A stretch of 64,000 bases of DNA, taken from the NCBI RefSeq assembly GCF_902506065.1, contig NZ_LR732912.1:3749406-3813405 (forward strand), read 5' to 3'. The stretch is from Arthrobacter sp. 9V (GTDB lineage Bacteria; Actinomycetota; Actinomycetes; Actinomycetales; Micrococcaceae). The notes below the pieces were generated by a model, which worked only from the letters and a program-made list of their open reading frames with translations, had not been told where the DNA came from and searched no databases. A program made the position numbers and the translations under genes. This document shows positions 8,392 through 18,200 of this stretch, one piece after another (positions within the stretch are counted from its first letter, which is position 1; each line of letters begins with the position of its first letter).

Positions 8392-8832
8392 TCACTGGCT
8401 GAGTTGGCGCTCCGCGTCAGCAACTTGCTCGAACACCGATTCTGCCCTGCGCCGGACTGACAACGCACCAACGGGAACGGGTCCCACCGCCAACCTCAAC
8501 ATGGCCGCCGCTTCTGCCGTTGTGGCCAGGGAATTTCCGGCTTTGGACAGGGCACGATGAACGCCGGCAAGTGCTCCCGGAACATCAAGTCCGTCACTCG
8601 GAGACCTCTTCTGTGCCTCGACGCAGATGGTCCTCACCCGTGCCGACAATTCGGCCAGCTCATTGGCTATCTCTACCAGCTCGTTGTAAAGCTGCTCATC
8701 ATCAACGCCTTCAAGGACCTGGTGGTACCGGTCCAGTCCCCGGTGAAAACGGTCGTGGGCACGGCGCCACAGCCCCTTGCCAAGCTCCAGATCGTCCTTC
8801 CGCCCTTGTCGGACGGCCCCAAAGAAACCCAC
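8392..8832 (-). CDS. hypothetical helical protein linked to pafE
   Basis: A 146-residue, mostly helical and charged protein without membrane segments, signal or known motif. It starts at a GTG only 8 bp after the pafE stop codon, so the two genes are very probably co-transcribed and translationally coupled. The sequence is rich in Glu, Arg and Ala with heptad-like spacing (VDDEQLYNELVEIANELAEL), suggesting a helical bundle or coiled coil. I do not recognise the family. The coupling to a proteasome activator gives only a weak hint of a role in the same process. Confidence 0.6.
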   Translation of the reverse strand: MGFFGAVRQGRKDDLELGKGLWRRAHDRFHRGLDRYHQVLEGVDDEQLYNELVEIANELAELSARVRTICVEAQKRSPSDGLDVPGALAGVHRALSKAGNSLATTAEAAAMLRLAVGPVPVGALSVRRRAESVFEQVADAERQLSQ

Positions 8833-8840
8833 CTGCGAAC

Positions 8841-9497
8841 TCAGAGGTACTGACCCGGGCCGTGGTCGGGGTCTTCCCTGCGGCCCTGGGAGGCAGCGCC
8901 GGGTGCAGCCGCCCGCTGCGGCTGGCCGTTCTCGCCAATGACGATGCCCGGTGCAATAACAGTTCCCGGCGGGAGCTGACGGAGTTGCATCTGAGCGGCA
9001 GCGTGTTCCTTGGCGGCCTGCTGCGCAGCGATCGCAGCCTGAATGCCATGGAACAGACCCTCCAACCAGCCAACGAGTTGTGCCTGCGCAATGCGAAGCT
9101 CCGCGTCGGAGGGCGCTTTCTCATCAGGGAAAGGCAAGCTGATCCGTTCCAACTCCTCAATGAGCTCAGGAGCCAGCCCATCCTCGAGTTCCTTAATGGA
9201 CCTCTCGTGAATTTCAGCAAGGCGGCCGCGGGCAGCGTCATCCAGTGGTGCGGACTTCACCTCTTCAAGGAGCTGCCTCACCATGGTGCCGATCCTCATC
9301 ACCTTGGCCGGCTCATCAACGAGTTCGTGAAGGTTACCTTTGGGTTTGGCATCCTTGGCCACGTCTTCCGCAAGAGGCTGCTGTCCCGCGGGCTTCTCAA
9401 GGCCCTCGTCCAGCGTGGTTCCCTCCACCGGGGTGTCGTCCGAAGGGGTGTCGTCCGAAGCCTCATCCGAGGGCTGAATGTTGTTCAGATCGCTCAT
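8841..9497 (-). CDS. bpa: bacterial proteasome activator Bpa/PafE
   Basis: A 218-residue protein matching the Bpa/PafE (DUF2587) family, the ATP-independent ring activator of actinobacterial 20S proteasomes. The central part (VMRIGTMVRQLLEEVKSAPLDDAARGRL and onward, about residues 65-170) is the helical bundle. The last four residues, GQYL, match the C-terminal HbYX-like motif that docks into the proteasome alpha ring; the Mycobacterium protein ends the same way. An acidic, disordered-looking N-terminus of about 60 residues makes it longer than the mycobacterial one. It is followed within 8 bp by a small helical protein gene. Target proteins are unknown; in mycobacteria it serves misfolded proteins and HspR. 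The family call is strong. Confidence 0.88.
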   Translation of the reverse strand: MSDLNNIQPSDEASDDTPSDDTPVEGTTLDEGLEKPAGQQPLAEDVAKDAKPKGNLHELVDEPAKVMRIGTMVRQLLEEVKSAPLDDAARGRLAEIHERSIKELEDGLAPELIEELERISLPFPDEKAPSDAELRIAQAQLVGWLEGLFHGIQAAIAAQQAAKEHAAAQMQLRQLPPGTVIAPGIVIGENGQPQRAAAPGAASQGRREDPDHGPGQYL

Positions 9498-9588
9498 CCG
9501 TTCATACTCTCACGTGCTTCACGCGAACCCCTGTCCAAGCCCTGATTTTGGACTTCGTTCGTAGCGAAACTTAGTGCCGTCCCCTACC

Positions 9589-9780
9589 TCAGCAGCACCT
9601 GCCCTGGGGGTTGCTGTCCTGCCGGTCCATCCGGTCCCGCCAGAACTCACGTTCAGTCATGGCCGGACCGGAATGGCCGCTGGCTTCGAAGTGCTCAAGG
9701 TACTTCCGGTAGGCATCAGCACCCATGAGCGAGCCCATGTAAGTGGCAAAGCCCCGAAGACCCCTAACTACCGTGTTCAT
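9589..9780 (-). CDS. YbdD/YjiX family small protein (DUF466)
   Basis: A 63-residue protein beginning RGLRGFATYMGSLMGADAYRKYLEHF and containing FWRDRMDRQ, the hallmarks of the YbdD/YjiX family. These small proteins are almost always encoded directly after carbon starvation protein CstA, as here, where it starts 31 bp after the cstA stop. YbdD has been linked to pyruvate uptake activity of CstA-type transporters. The start is supported by GGAGATAGCTG just upstream. Since the cstA gene before it carries an internal stop, its function here may be impaired. Confidence 0.85.
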   Translation of the reverse strand: MNTVVRGLRGFATYMGSLMGADAYRKYLEHFEASGHSGPAMTEREFWRDRMDRQDSNPQGRCC

Positions 9781-9811
9781 CAGCTATCTCCTTCATCAGC
9801 CGAGGACTGCA

Positions 9812-12082
9812 TCAGTGATGGCCGGCCTTCTGGGTCCGTTTCTCCGCGGGCAGGGCGTTCCATTCTGCGAGCAACTTCTTCTCGGCAGCCGTGGGGAACA
9901 GCCCTGCCGGTGCAAATACCTTGGAAGGAACAGCCGGGTCTTCATGGTCCCGGCCGCCGCCTGCACGGATCGCCTTGATGGTTGCCAGGAGGGCCGCGAT
10001 GATCACAATGATGCTCAGGGTCACGAAGATTACCGAAAGCACGCCCTGAATCATGGTGTTACGGACCACGGCTTCCATGGCAGCGACTGTCTTGGCAGTA
10101 CCAAATTCCGTCTTTCCGTCAGCGAGTGCCTTGGAGAACGCCTGGTTATTGGCGAAGTAGCCCACTGCCGGAACGGGCGAGAAAATCTTGTGGAAGCTGG
10201 CAGTGATGGTTACCACGGCTGCAAAAGCCAGCGGAACTGCCACGATCCACAGCCATTTGAACACTCCGCGCTTGGCCGTTATGGCCATACACACAGCCAA
10301 TGCAATGGCTGCCAGGAGCTGGTTTGCGATGCCGAACAGCGGGAACAGGGTGTTGATTCCGCCCAGCGGATCCGTCACGCCCATGATCAGCACTGCACCC
10401 CAGGCGGCCACCATGATGGCTGTGCACAGCCAAGCCCCGGGACGTCATGAGGCTTCCTTGAACTTGGGAATGAAGTTGCCAATGGAGTCCTGGAGCATGA
10501 AACGTGCAACACGGGTTCCGGCGTCAACGGCGGTGAGGATGAAGAGTGCCTCGAACATGATGGCGAAGTGGTACCAGAAAGCCATCATTCCGGGCCCGCC
10601 GATGAACTGCTGCATGATGTGAGCCAAACCGACAGCCAAAGTGGGAGCGCCGCCCGAACGGGAAATGATGCTTTCCTCACCCACGTCCTTCGCGGTCTGA
10701 GCCAGCACGTCCGGGGTGATGTTCACGTTGGCCAAGCCAAGGCTGTTGACCCATTGTGCTGCCGACTCCACAGTGCCGCCGGTAAGGGCGAGGGGCGCGT
10801 TCATGGCGAAGTAGATGCCGCGGTCGATCGAGATCGCTGCCACCAAGGCCATGATGGCCACGAAGGACTCCATCAACATGCCGCCGTACCCGATGAAGCG
10901 GGTCTGCCGCTCCTTCTCAATCAACTTGGGCGTGGTTCCTGAAGAAATGAGGGCATGGAACCCCGAAAGCGCGCCGCAGGCGATAGTAACGAACAGGAAC
11001 GGGAACAGTGCACCGGAGAACACCGGCCCGTTTTCCCGGCTGGCGAACTCACTGAACGCCGGGACCGTAATTTCCGGCCGCACCACAATGATGGCGAGCG
11101 CCAACATCACGATCACGCCGATCTTCATGAAGGTGGAGAGGTAGTCCCGCGGAGCAAGAAGCAGCCAGACGGGCAGGATCGCGGCGATGAACCCGTAAAT
11201 GATGATGCCCCAGGCAATGGTGACCTTGTCCAGGTGGAAGAAGGCCGCACCCCACTCGGTACCGGCAACAGCCCCGCCGCCAATGATGGCTGCCATCAGG
11301 AGCACGAAGCCGATGATGGAAACCTCCATCACTTTGCCCGGCCGGATGAACCGCAGATAAACGCCCATGAACAACGCGATGGGGATGGTCATGCCCACCG
11401 AGAACACGCCCCATGGGCTTTCACCAAGGGCATTGACCACTACCAGGGCAAGGATGGCCACAATGATGATCATGATGAGCAGCGTGGCCACCAGGGCTGC
11501 CGTGCCACCGATCACGCCGAGTTCCTCGCGCGCCATCTGGCCCAGTGAACGGCCGCCGCGGCGCATGGAGAAGAACATGACCAGGTAGTCCTGGACTGCG
11601 CCGGCAAGAACGACGCCGATGATGATCCAGATAGTGCCTGGAAGGTAGCCCATCTGGGCCGCGATAACGGGTCCCACCAGTGGTCCGGCGCCGGCGATTG
11701 CGGCGAAGTGGTGGCCGAACAACACATTTCGGTCAGTGCGGACGTAGTCCTTGCCGTCAGCTTTGTACTCAGCAGGAGTAGCGCGGCGGTCATCGGGTTT
11801 GAGCAGGTAACGCTCAATGACCTTGGAATAGAAGCGATAGCCGATCAGGTAGGTGCAAACAGCCGCGAAAACGAACCAGATGGCATTAACGGTTTCGCCG
11901 CGCACCAGCGCCAGCATGAACCAAGCCACCGCTCCCAGCAGCGAAATGGCAATCCAAAGACCGATCTTGGCCGGGGTCCACCGGTTTTCCTCAGCTTCAC
12001 GCACGGAGTCCTCCACGGCAGGAGGAGGCAGGGTGGGATCCAGTCCTTCCGCGAGTCCGGTTTGGTCAGAAATCTTGCCCAT
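9812..12082 (-). pseudogene. cstA: carbon starvation protein A (CstA), interrupted by in-frame TGA
   Basis: CstA is a large inner-membrane transporter for peptides or pyruvate that is induced in starvation. Without its internal stop this frame would give 756 residues, the normal CstA size. Codon 546 is TGA at 10445-10447 (plus-strand TCA). Reading continues in the same frame on both sides: IGNFIPKFKEAS, then stop, then RPGAWLCTAIMVAAWG and DPLGGINTLFPLFGIANQ, a very conserved CstA block. The expected residue is tryptophan (TGG), so one G-to-A change explains it. The start at 12082 follows AAGGAGGAGAT, a strong site. The first part alone would lack the last four or so membrane helices. It could be a real nonsense mutation, a base-call error, or tolerated read-through (TGA followed by C). 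Confidence 0.85.
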
Positions 12083-12265
12083 ATCTCCTCCTTGAGAACT
12101 GCTGCGGTGCTTCACGTTGCTGCATCCACGACTGTTGCGGCGGGAAACGCTGCGTCAGCTATTTTCTCCTCACCTTAACAACCGACACGGACAGGATAGG
12201 GCGGTACACGCCATTCGTCTGCAGGTACGCGGTGAACGGTCCTTTCCTTGCGCCGGACGTCAGCT

Positions 12266-12826
12266 CTACCGCTTGGGAGCCGCTTGGCTCGCTCCACCGT
12301 TCGCCAGGCCTTGCACCATGCGCGCCTCGCAGAGATCCAACCAGCGAACTTCTGCTTCGGCCTGGAAAATCAAGGAATCCAGCACCAGCAGCCAGGCGGT
12401 ATCGGAGGAGCGTTGATTGGCCGAGACCATCTTTCTGGTCTGTGTGTGCTCCTGCAGGGCTCTGACCGAGACCTCGCGCTGGGACTGGATCACGGCAGAA
12501 GTGTCCACTCCCGGGAGGGTGACTGCCAGCGCCAACTTGATGGCGATCTCGTTCCGCGGAGGACTACCGCGGTCCACTGCGCCCGCAAACCACGCCTCGA
12601 CTTCCTCAGCCCCGGCGTCAGTGATGCTGTAGATGACGTGCCCGCCGCCGTCGTCACCGTCTTTGCTGACCAGGCCGTCGCGCTCGAGCCTGTCCAGGGT
12701 GGTGTAAACCTGGCCGATGTTCAAGGGCCATGCGGCACCGGTACGGTCCTCGAATTCGACACGCAGCTCATAGCCGTACCGCGGCTGGTCCTGGAGCAGG
12801 GCCAGCAGGCTGTGCCGGATGGACAT
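12266..12826 (-). CDS. PadR family transcriptional regulator
   Basis: A 186-residue PadR regulator. The N-terminal winged helix (MSIRHSLLALLQDQPRYGYELR, then NIGQVYTTLDRLERDGLV) is typical of the family, followed by a helical C-terminal dimerisation region as in the longer Vir_act_alpha_C type. PadR proteins usually repress nearby genes for phenolic stress or drug efflux. The start at 12826 follows CAAGGAGCCAC; an upstream ATG at 12853 lacks such a site. It lies 42 bp after the quinone oxidoreductase gene on the same strand and may be co-transcribed with and regulate it. The ligand is unknown. The 12083-12265 gap after it holds the cstA promoter region. Confidence 0.87.
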   Translation of the reverse strand: MSIRHSLLALLQDQPRYGYELRVEFEDRTGAAWPLNIGQVYTTLDRLERDGLVSKDGDDGGGHVIYSITDAGAEEVEAWFAGAVDRGSPPRNEIAIKLALAVTLPGVDTSAVIQSQREVSVRALQEHTQTRKMVSANQRSSDTAWLLVLDSLIFQAEAEVRWLDLCEARMVQGLANGGASQAAPKR

Positions 12827-12868
12827 GTGGCTCCTTGCTGCAGTGACGGACACACGTGGTGGGGTGAA

Positions 12869-13852
12869 TCAGAGGAGCAAGAGGACCTTGCCCACATGCT
12901 CGCCGGAGTCAAAGTACTGATGCGCTTCGCGAACCTGCTCCAAAGGGAAGGATTTGGCCACGAGCGGCCGGATCCTGCCGTCGGTCAGCATGGGCCAGAC
13001 GAACTCGCGGACCGCGGACATGATGATTCCCTTTTCGGCGACCGGCCGCGGCCTCAGCGCCGTCCCGATGACGGCGGCCCTTTTGCTGAGGAGTTGCCCC
13101 AGGTTGATCTCTGCCGTTGTACCGCCTTGCAGGCCAATGACAATGAGTCGCCCATAATCGGCGAGCGCATCGATGTTCTTTTGAAGGTATTTGGCACCCA
13201 CGACGTCGAGGATCACGTCCGCGCCCTTACCTCCGTTGTGTGCCTTAAGGCTTTCAGCAAAGTCTTCTTCGGTGTAGTTGATGGCGATATCGGCGCCGAG
13301 GAATGCCTTGGCTGTGCCGACCTTTTCGTCCGTGCCCGCCGTAGTTGCCACCTTCGCACCATAGGCTTTGGCCAGTTGGATGGCCATGGTGCCGATACCG
13401 CCGGTTGCGCCGTGGATGAGTACAGTCTCGCCGGGTTGCAGCTGTGCCGTCATGATCAGGTTGGAGTACACAGTGGCTGCAACTTCCGGCAGCGAGGCCG
13501 CTGTTATGAGGTCCACTCCTTCGGGAACCCGCAGTACTTGCTCCGCCGGGACTGCCACCTGTTGGGCGTAGCCGCCGCCGGACAACAGTGCCACCACCTT
13601 GTCTCCCACGGAGAACGCTTTGGTGACTCCGGGGCCGAAAGCGGCAATACGGCCGGAGACTTCCAGGCCTGGTACTTCCGATGCCCCCGGGGGCGGAGGA
13701 TAGAACCCTCTGCGCTGCTGGACATCGGCACGGTTCAAGCCTGCGGCCACGACGTCGATCAGGACCTCGCCCTCGCCGGGCACCGGAGAAGGGACCTCCC
13801 GGACTTCGAGGACTTCGGGCCCGCCCGGCTCTGAGATGTAGACGGCTTTCAT
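12869..13852 (-). CDS. NAD(P)H-quinone oxidoreductase (PIG3-type, zinc-independent MDR)
   Basis: A 327-residue medium-chain reductase/dehydrogenase of the quinone oxidoreductase branch. It starts MKAVYISEPGGPEVL, has the GroES-like domain with GLNRADVQQRRGFYPPPPG (PIG3 hallmark), and a Rossmann domain with HGATGGIGTMAIQLAK near residue 145 for NADPH. Structural zinc cysteines are absent, as expected for this branch. It likely reduces quinones or enones as a detoxification step. A PadR regulator gene follows closely on the same strand. The start ATG is preceded by a weak CCGGGAG site. Confidence 0.9.
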   Translation of the reverse strand: MKAVYISEPGGPEVLEVREVPSPVPGEGEVLIDVVAAGLNRADVQQRRGFYPPPPGASEVPGLEVSGRIAAFGPGVTKAFSVGDKVVALLSGGGYAQQVAVPAEQVLRVPEGVDLITAASLPEVAATVYSNLIMTAQLQPGETVLIHGATGGIGTMAIQLAKAYGAKVATTAGTDEKVGTAKAFLGADIAINYTEEDFAESLKAHNGGKGADVILDVVGAKYLQKNIDALADYGRLIVIGLQGGTTAEINLGQLLSKRAAVIGTALRPRPVAEKGIIMSAVREFVWPMLTDGRIRPLVAKSFPLEQVREAHQYFDSGEHVGKVLLLL

Positions 13853-13953
13853 GACGAACTCCCGGTTTCTTGCTTGTCTTCCAGCTCCGGGGCAGGCGCT
13901 GGAAGACGTGATGTTTTGGAACAGCGAACTCCCTATGAAACACTACTAGGCGA

Positions 13954-14044
13954 GGAAGGTTGTCCGAGCGGCCTAAGGAGCTGGTCTTGAAAACCAGTGT
14001 GCGGTAACCCCGTACCAAGGGTTCAAATCCCTTACCTTCCGCCA
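13954..14044 (+). tRNA. tRNA-Ser (anticodon TGA)
   Basis: Acceptor GGAAGGT pairs with ACCTTCC, the anticodon stem CTGGT/ACCAG encloses loop CTTGAAA with anticodon TGA, a long variable arm is present as required for serine tRNA, and the T-loop is GTTCAAAT. The discriminator is G and CCA is encoded. Confidence 0.95.
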
Positions 14045-14049
14045 AGAGG

Positions 14050-14082
14050 ATGCCCCGGGTCTGAGGACCCGGGGCATTTTTG
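14050..14082 (+). terminator. rho-independent terminator after tRNA-Ser
   Basis: ATGCCCCGGGTC pairs with GACCCGGGGCAT around a short loop and is followed by TTTTT. It begins six bases after the tRNA. Confidence 0.9.
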
Positions 14083-14133
14083 TGTCTGCGGTGGGGCTGC
14101 TTACGGAACTGAGAACTGACAACCGGAAGATCA

Positions 14134-14162
14134 TTGAAACTGTCAGAGGCCCCGCATAGTGT
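14134..14162 (+). promoter_or_regulatory. putative sigma-70-type promoter of the VOC gene
   Basis: TTGAAA at 14134-14139 and TAGTGT at 14157-14162 are separated by 17 bp, about 70 bp upstream of the VOC start. A CTGACA / TGTCAG inverted repeat (14116-14121 and 14141-14146) flanks the -35 element and could be an operator. Confidence 0.5.
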
Positions 14163-14231
14163 TCTTTCTGTCTCCATACCGTAGACACCAGCCGCAGCCT
14201 TGGCCGCGGCATAACAACAGGAGCCTCACAT

Positions 14232-15017
14232 ATGCCCAAGCCTGACATCACTCCCGGTTCCCCTTGCTGGATCGACCTCATGACCTCCGATACGGAGAAG
14301 GCAAAGGCTTTCTACACGGCACTTTTCGGTTGGACCTACGAAACCGGAGATCAAGAGAAGTACGGCGGGTACATCACAGCTTCCAAGGACGGCCGGATGG
14401 TAGCGGGCATCATGGAGAAGCAGGCGGACATGGGTGCCATGCCGGACCTCTGGTCCACTTACCTGCGTACCGATGACATCAAGGCAACCACAGAGGCCGC
14501 TTCCGCCAACGGTGGCCAGGTGCTTCTGGAACCCATGGAGGTCCCGGAGCAAGGCAGCATGGCCATGTACGGGGATGCCTCCGGCGCTGCCATTGGAGCG
14601 TGGCAGTTCGGTGAAATGAAGGGCTACGAGGTAGCAGCGGAAGCAGGAGCTCCGGCTTGGCATGAACTCCTTGCGAAGGACTATGGGTCCGCTGTCACCT
14701 TCTATGAAAAGGTCTTCGGCTGGGAGACGTCGGTCATGAGCGACACCCCCGAATTCCGGTACACAACGCTTGGCTCCGGTGATAACGCCAAGGCAGGCAT
14801 CATGGACGCCTCAGGCTTCCTGCCCGAACAGGTTCCCTCCATGTGGAGTGTGTATTTCGCGGTGAAGGACACGGACGCCACCGTAGAGCAAGCCGCTGCC
14901 CTGGGGGCCACCATCATGCAGCCTGCCGAAGACACTCCCTTCGGACGATTGGCCACGTTGTCGGACCCCACTGGAGCTGTTTTCAAGGTCATCCAGGACT
15001 TGGGCCAGACCTCCTAG
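14232..15017 (+). CDS. VOC family protein with two glyoxalase-like domains
   Basis: A 261-residue protein made of two vicinal oxygen chelate modules. The first begins GSPCWIDLMTSDTEKAKAFYTALFGWTY and the second PAWHELLAKDYGSAVTFYEKVFGWE near residue 140. This two-module layout is common in Streptomyces and Arthrobacter proteins annotated as glyoxalase or bleomycin resistance-like. Members bind a metal and act as lyases, dioxygenases or binding proteins; which applies here is unknown. An AGGAG ribosome-binding site lies eight bases before the ATG. The gene seems monocistronic with its own promoter. Confidence 0.88.
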   Translation: MPKPDITPGSPCWIDLMTSDTEKAKAFYTALFGWTYETGDQEKYGGYITASKDGRMVAGIMEKQADMGAMPDLWSTYLRTDDIKATTEAASANGGQVLLEPMEVPEQGSMAMYGDASGAAIGAWQFGEMKGYEVAAEAGAPAWHELLAKDYGSAVTFYEKVFGWETSVMSDTPEFRYTTLGSGDNAKAGIMDASGFLPEQVPSMWSVYFAVKDTDATVEQAAALGATIMQPAEDTPFGRLATLSDPTGAVFKVIQDLGQTS

Positions 15018-15054
15018 TCGTCCAATTATTCGGGCCTTAGCACGGTCCCTCATT

Positions 15055-15087
15055 GTTGACCCCCGGTCAACCCTCCATTCATCCGTT
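15055..15087 (+). promoter_or_regulatory. PHO-box-like direct repeat upstream of the nuclease/nucleotidase gene
   Basis: Three 11-bp units run in register: GTTGACCCCCG, GTCAACCCTCC, ATTCATCCGTT. Actinobacterial PhoP/RegX3 boxes are direct repeats of GTTCACC-like heptamers at 11-bp spacing, so the layout fits although each unit has mismatches. The first two units also form a perfect GTTGACC/GGTCAAC dyad. Phosphate control of the following secreted nuclease and 5'-nucleotidase would make sense; this is inference. Confidence 0.4.
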
Positions 15088-15139
15088 CGTGTTCAGCTAG
15101 GTCCGAGGCAGCTTTACCCGGGAGTAACTTCCCGGCACT

Positions 15140-15189
15140 CGCCCACTTCACAAAAGAGTGGGCGCAATTCATGGAGCCCCTCGGGGCTC
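15140..15189 (+). other. two 5' leader hairpins before the nuclease/nucleotidase start
   Basis: CGCCCACT (15140-15147) pairs with AGTGGGCG (15157-15164), and GAGCCCC (15174-15180) pairs with GGGGCTC (15183-15189). The second ends 20 bp before the start codon and has no T-run, so it is unlikely to be a simple terminator. They may stabilise the mRNA or control translation. I match no known riboswitch class. Confidence 0.45.
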
Positions 15190-15209
15190 ACTGATGAAAG
15201 TTCAAACGG

Positions 15210-18200
15210 ATGAAACTTATGCATTGGAAATACCTGTCGGGAACGGTCCTGTCAGTGGGGTTGCTTGCAGCCCCGCTGACAGCCGTCCCTGCCATGGCGG
15301 CGGATGATCCAGCCGCATCCGGAACCTCCCCGGTGATGATCAACGAGGCGTATCTCAGCGGCGGAAGCAGCGGTGCCGCGTTCAAGAACAAGTTTGTGGA
15401 GCTCTACAATTCCTCGGATGCACCGGTCAGCCTGGCGGGCTGGTCGCTGCAGTACCGGTCAGCCACCGCTACGGCAGCGCCCACGGGGATCACACCGTTG
15501 ACCGGCAGCATTCCTGCCAAGGGATACTTCCTGGTCAAGGGCGCCACCAATAGCGGCACTTCCACGGCGCCGGAACTGCCCGCCGCGGATGTTCAAGCAA
15601 CCGGCACGCTGAACCCCGGCGGGACCGCCGGAACCCTCGTCCTGGCCAAGCAGGCAACGGCGGTCTCGCCTCTTCCGGTGGGCTCGGTGACGGGCAACGA
15701 CGCCATCGCCGACCTCCTCGGCTACGGCACCTCGAATACCTTTGAAACCGCGGCTGCAACAGCGCCCGGCAGCAACACAGACGTCAAGAGCCTGAACCGC
15801 ACCAACGGCGCGGATACCGACTCCAACGCCGCTGATTTCAGCCTCAGCGCCACCATCACCCCCACTGCCTCCAACGGCGGAGGGACTCCACCGGTTGATC
15901 CCCAACCGGAACCCGGAGTGAAGGCCATTGCCGAAATCCAGGGAACCGGTCCAGCCAGTCCCTTTGTTGGCAGCACCGTAACAACCATTGGCAAGGTCAC
16001 TGCCGTCTACGCAACCGGTGGTTTCAACGGCTACTACGTCCAGACCGCCGGAAGCGGCGGTGAAGGCGCGGGGGCGGCAAGGACGGCGTCGGACGCTTTG
16101 TTCGTCTATTCACCCTCGACGACTACAACGGTCCAGCCCGGCGACTACGTGCAACTCACGGGCGTTGTCAGCGAATTCGCTAACCAAACACAGCTCACCG
16201 TAGAGGCCGCAGGGTTGAAAAAACTCACCGAGGCGGCACCGGAGGTCAAACCCACGCCATTCTCGCTGCCTGCAAATGAGGCTGCACGGGAAAGCCTGGA
16301 GGGCATGCTGCTGGCTCCTCAGGGTGACTTCACGGTCACGGACAACTACTCCCTGAACCAGTACGGCGAGATCGGCCTCGCGGCCGGCACATCCCCCTTG
16401 GTACAGCCGACAGCCGTGGCTACGTACGGTTCGGCGGAGTACGCCGCCGTGGTTGCGGACAATGCGCTGCGCGGCATCAAGCTCGACGACGGCGCGTCCA
16501 CCAACTTCCTCAAGGACGCCACCACCAAGGCCCAGCAATTGCCGTACCTGACCACCTCTGATCCCGTTCGCGTGGGCTCCCCGGCGCAGTTCAGGACCGA
16601 TGTCATCCTGGGCTACGGCAACAATTCCTGGAAGTTCCAGCCGTTGACTGCGCTGACTCCGGCCAACGCCGGCTCCGTACAGCCTGCGAGCTTCACCGCC
16701 TCCCGCCCCGAGGGGCCAGCAGATGTTGGAGGCAACCTCAAACTGGCTTCCTTCAATGTGCTGAACTACTTCCCCACCACCGGCGACCAGTTGGCCGGTT
16801 GCGTCTTCTACACAGATCGTGACGGCAACCCGATCACGGTCAAGGAGGGCTGCAACGCCCGCGGTGCTGCAAACGCCGAGAACTTCGAGCGCCAGCAGGC
16901 CAAGATCGTCGCGGCCATCACCAAGTCCGGCGCCGACGTCGTATCCCTTGAAGAGATAGAGAACTCGGCGCAGTTCGGCAAGAACCGTGACGACGCTCTG
17001 TCAAAGCTGGTGGACGCCCTCAACGTCAAGACTCCCGGCGTCTGGGACTACGTGCGGACGCCCGCCAACGCTCCCCCGCTGGGCGATGAGGACATGATCC
17101 GTACTGCATTTATCTTCAAGAAGGCAGTGGCCGAGCCCGTTGGTGAGTCCATCATCCACAACGACACCGTGGTTTTCGCAAGTGCCCGCAAGCCGCTGGC
17201 ACAAGTTTTCAAACCGGTTGGCGGTGCTGATGACAAGAAGTTCATCGCAATCGTGAACCACTTCAAGTCCAAGGGCTCCGCAGCAACCCCGGATGACACG
17301 GACAAGGGCCAGGGTGCCTCGAACATTGCCCGCACCAAGCAGGCTGAATCACTGCTCGCCTTCTCCAAGGACCTCCAGGCCTCCAAGGGCACGGACAAGG
17401 TCTTCCTGATCGGTGACTTCAACGCCTACGCCAAGGAAGATCCCATCAACGTCCTCACCGGTGCCGGCTACACCGACCTCGAGGTGGGCACAGGCAAGCA
17501 CTCGTACCTCTTCGGCGGGATGGTGGGCTCCCTGGACCACATCCTGGCTTCCCCTGCCGCCCACAAGGTGGTCACCGGAACCGACATTTGGAACATCAAC
17601 TCCGTGGAGTCCGTCGCCTTGGAGTACAGCAGGTATAACAACAATGTGACCAACTACTATGCTCCGGACGAGTTCCGGGCCAGCGACCACGATCCCGTGG
17701 TGGTGGGCCTGAACCTGACTACCGAGGCACCGGCAAGCGTTGACCTGCAATTCCTGGGCATCAATGACTTCCATGGCCGCATCGACTCCAACACGGTGCT
17801 CTTTGCCGGGACGGTTGAGAAGCTCCGGGCAGCGGCTGCCCCCGGCGCTACCGCTTTCATCTCCGCCGGCGACAACATCGGCGCTTCCCTCTTCGCATCT
17901 TCGGTAGCGAAGGACCAGCCCACCATTGACGTCCTGAACGCCTTGGAGTTGCAGGCCTCCGCTGTGGGTAATCACGAGTTCGACGGCGGATGGGCGGACC
18001 TTCGGGATCGCGTCGTAGCCGGAGGTACCAACGCAAAATTTGCCTACCTGGGTGCCAACGTCTACCAGAAGGGCACCACCACGCCTGTCCTGCCGGAGTA
18101 CAAGGTCCTGGACATGAACGGCATGCGGGTGGCAGTGATCGGTACTGTCACACAGGAAGTTCCTTCCTTGGTGACGCCGGCCGGTATTACGGACTTGGAG

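Noticed and set aside
10445..10447. TGA in cstA as a selenocysteine codon
   Set aside because: The homologous residue is tryptophan, the site is not a redox centre, and no SECIS-like hairpin is evident after it. A TGG-to-TGA change or an error is simpler.
12248..13834. 528-residue plus-strand frame
   Set aside because: It is antisense to the PadR and quinone oxidoreductase genes, which have clear family motifs. The frame is a by-product of high GC.
15190..15222. CTGATGA...GAAAC resembling a hammerhead ribozyme core
   Set aside because: The stems needed around the core are not present and the segment overlaps a start codon. The resemblance comes from the direct repeat GATGAAASTT.
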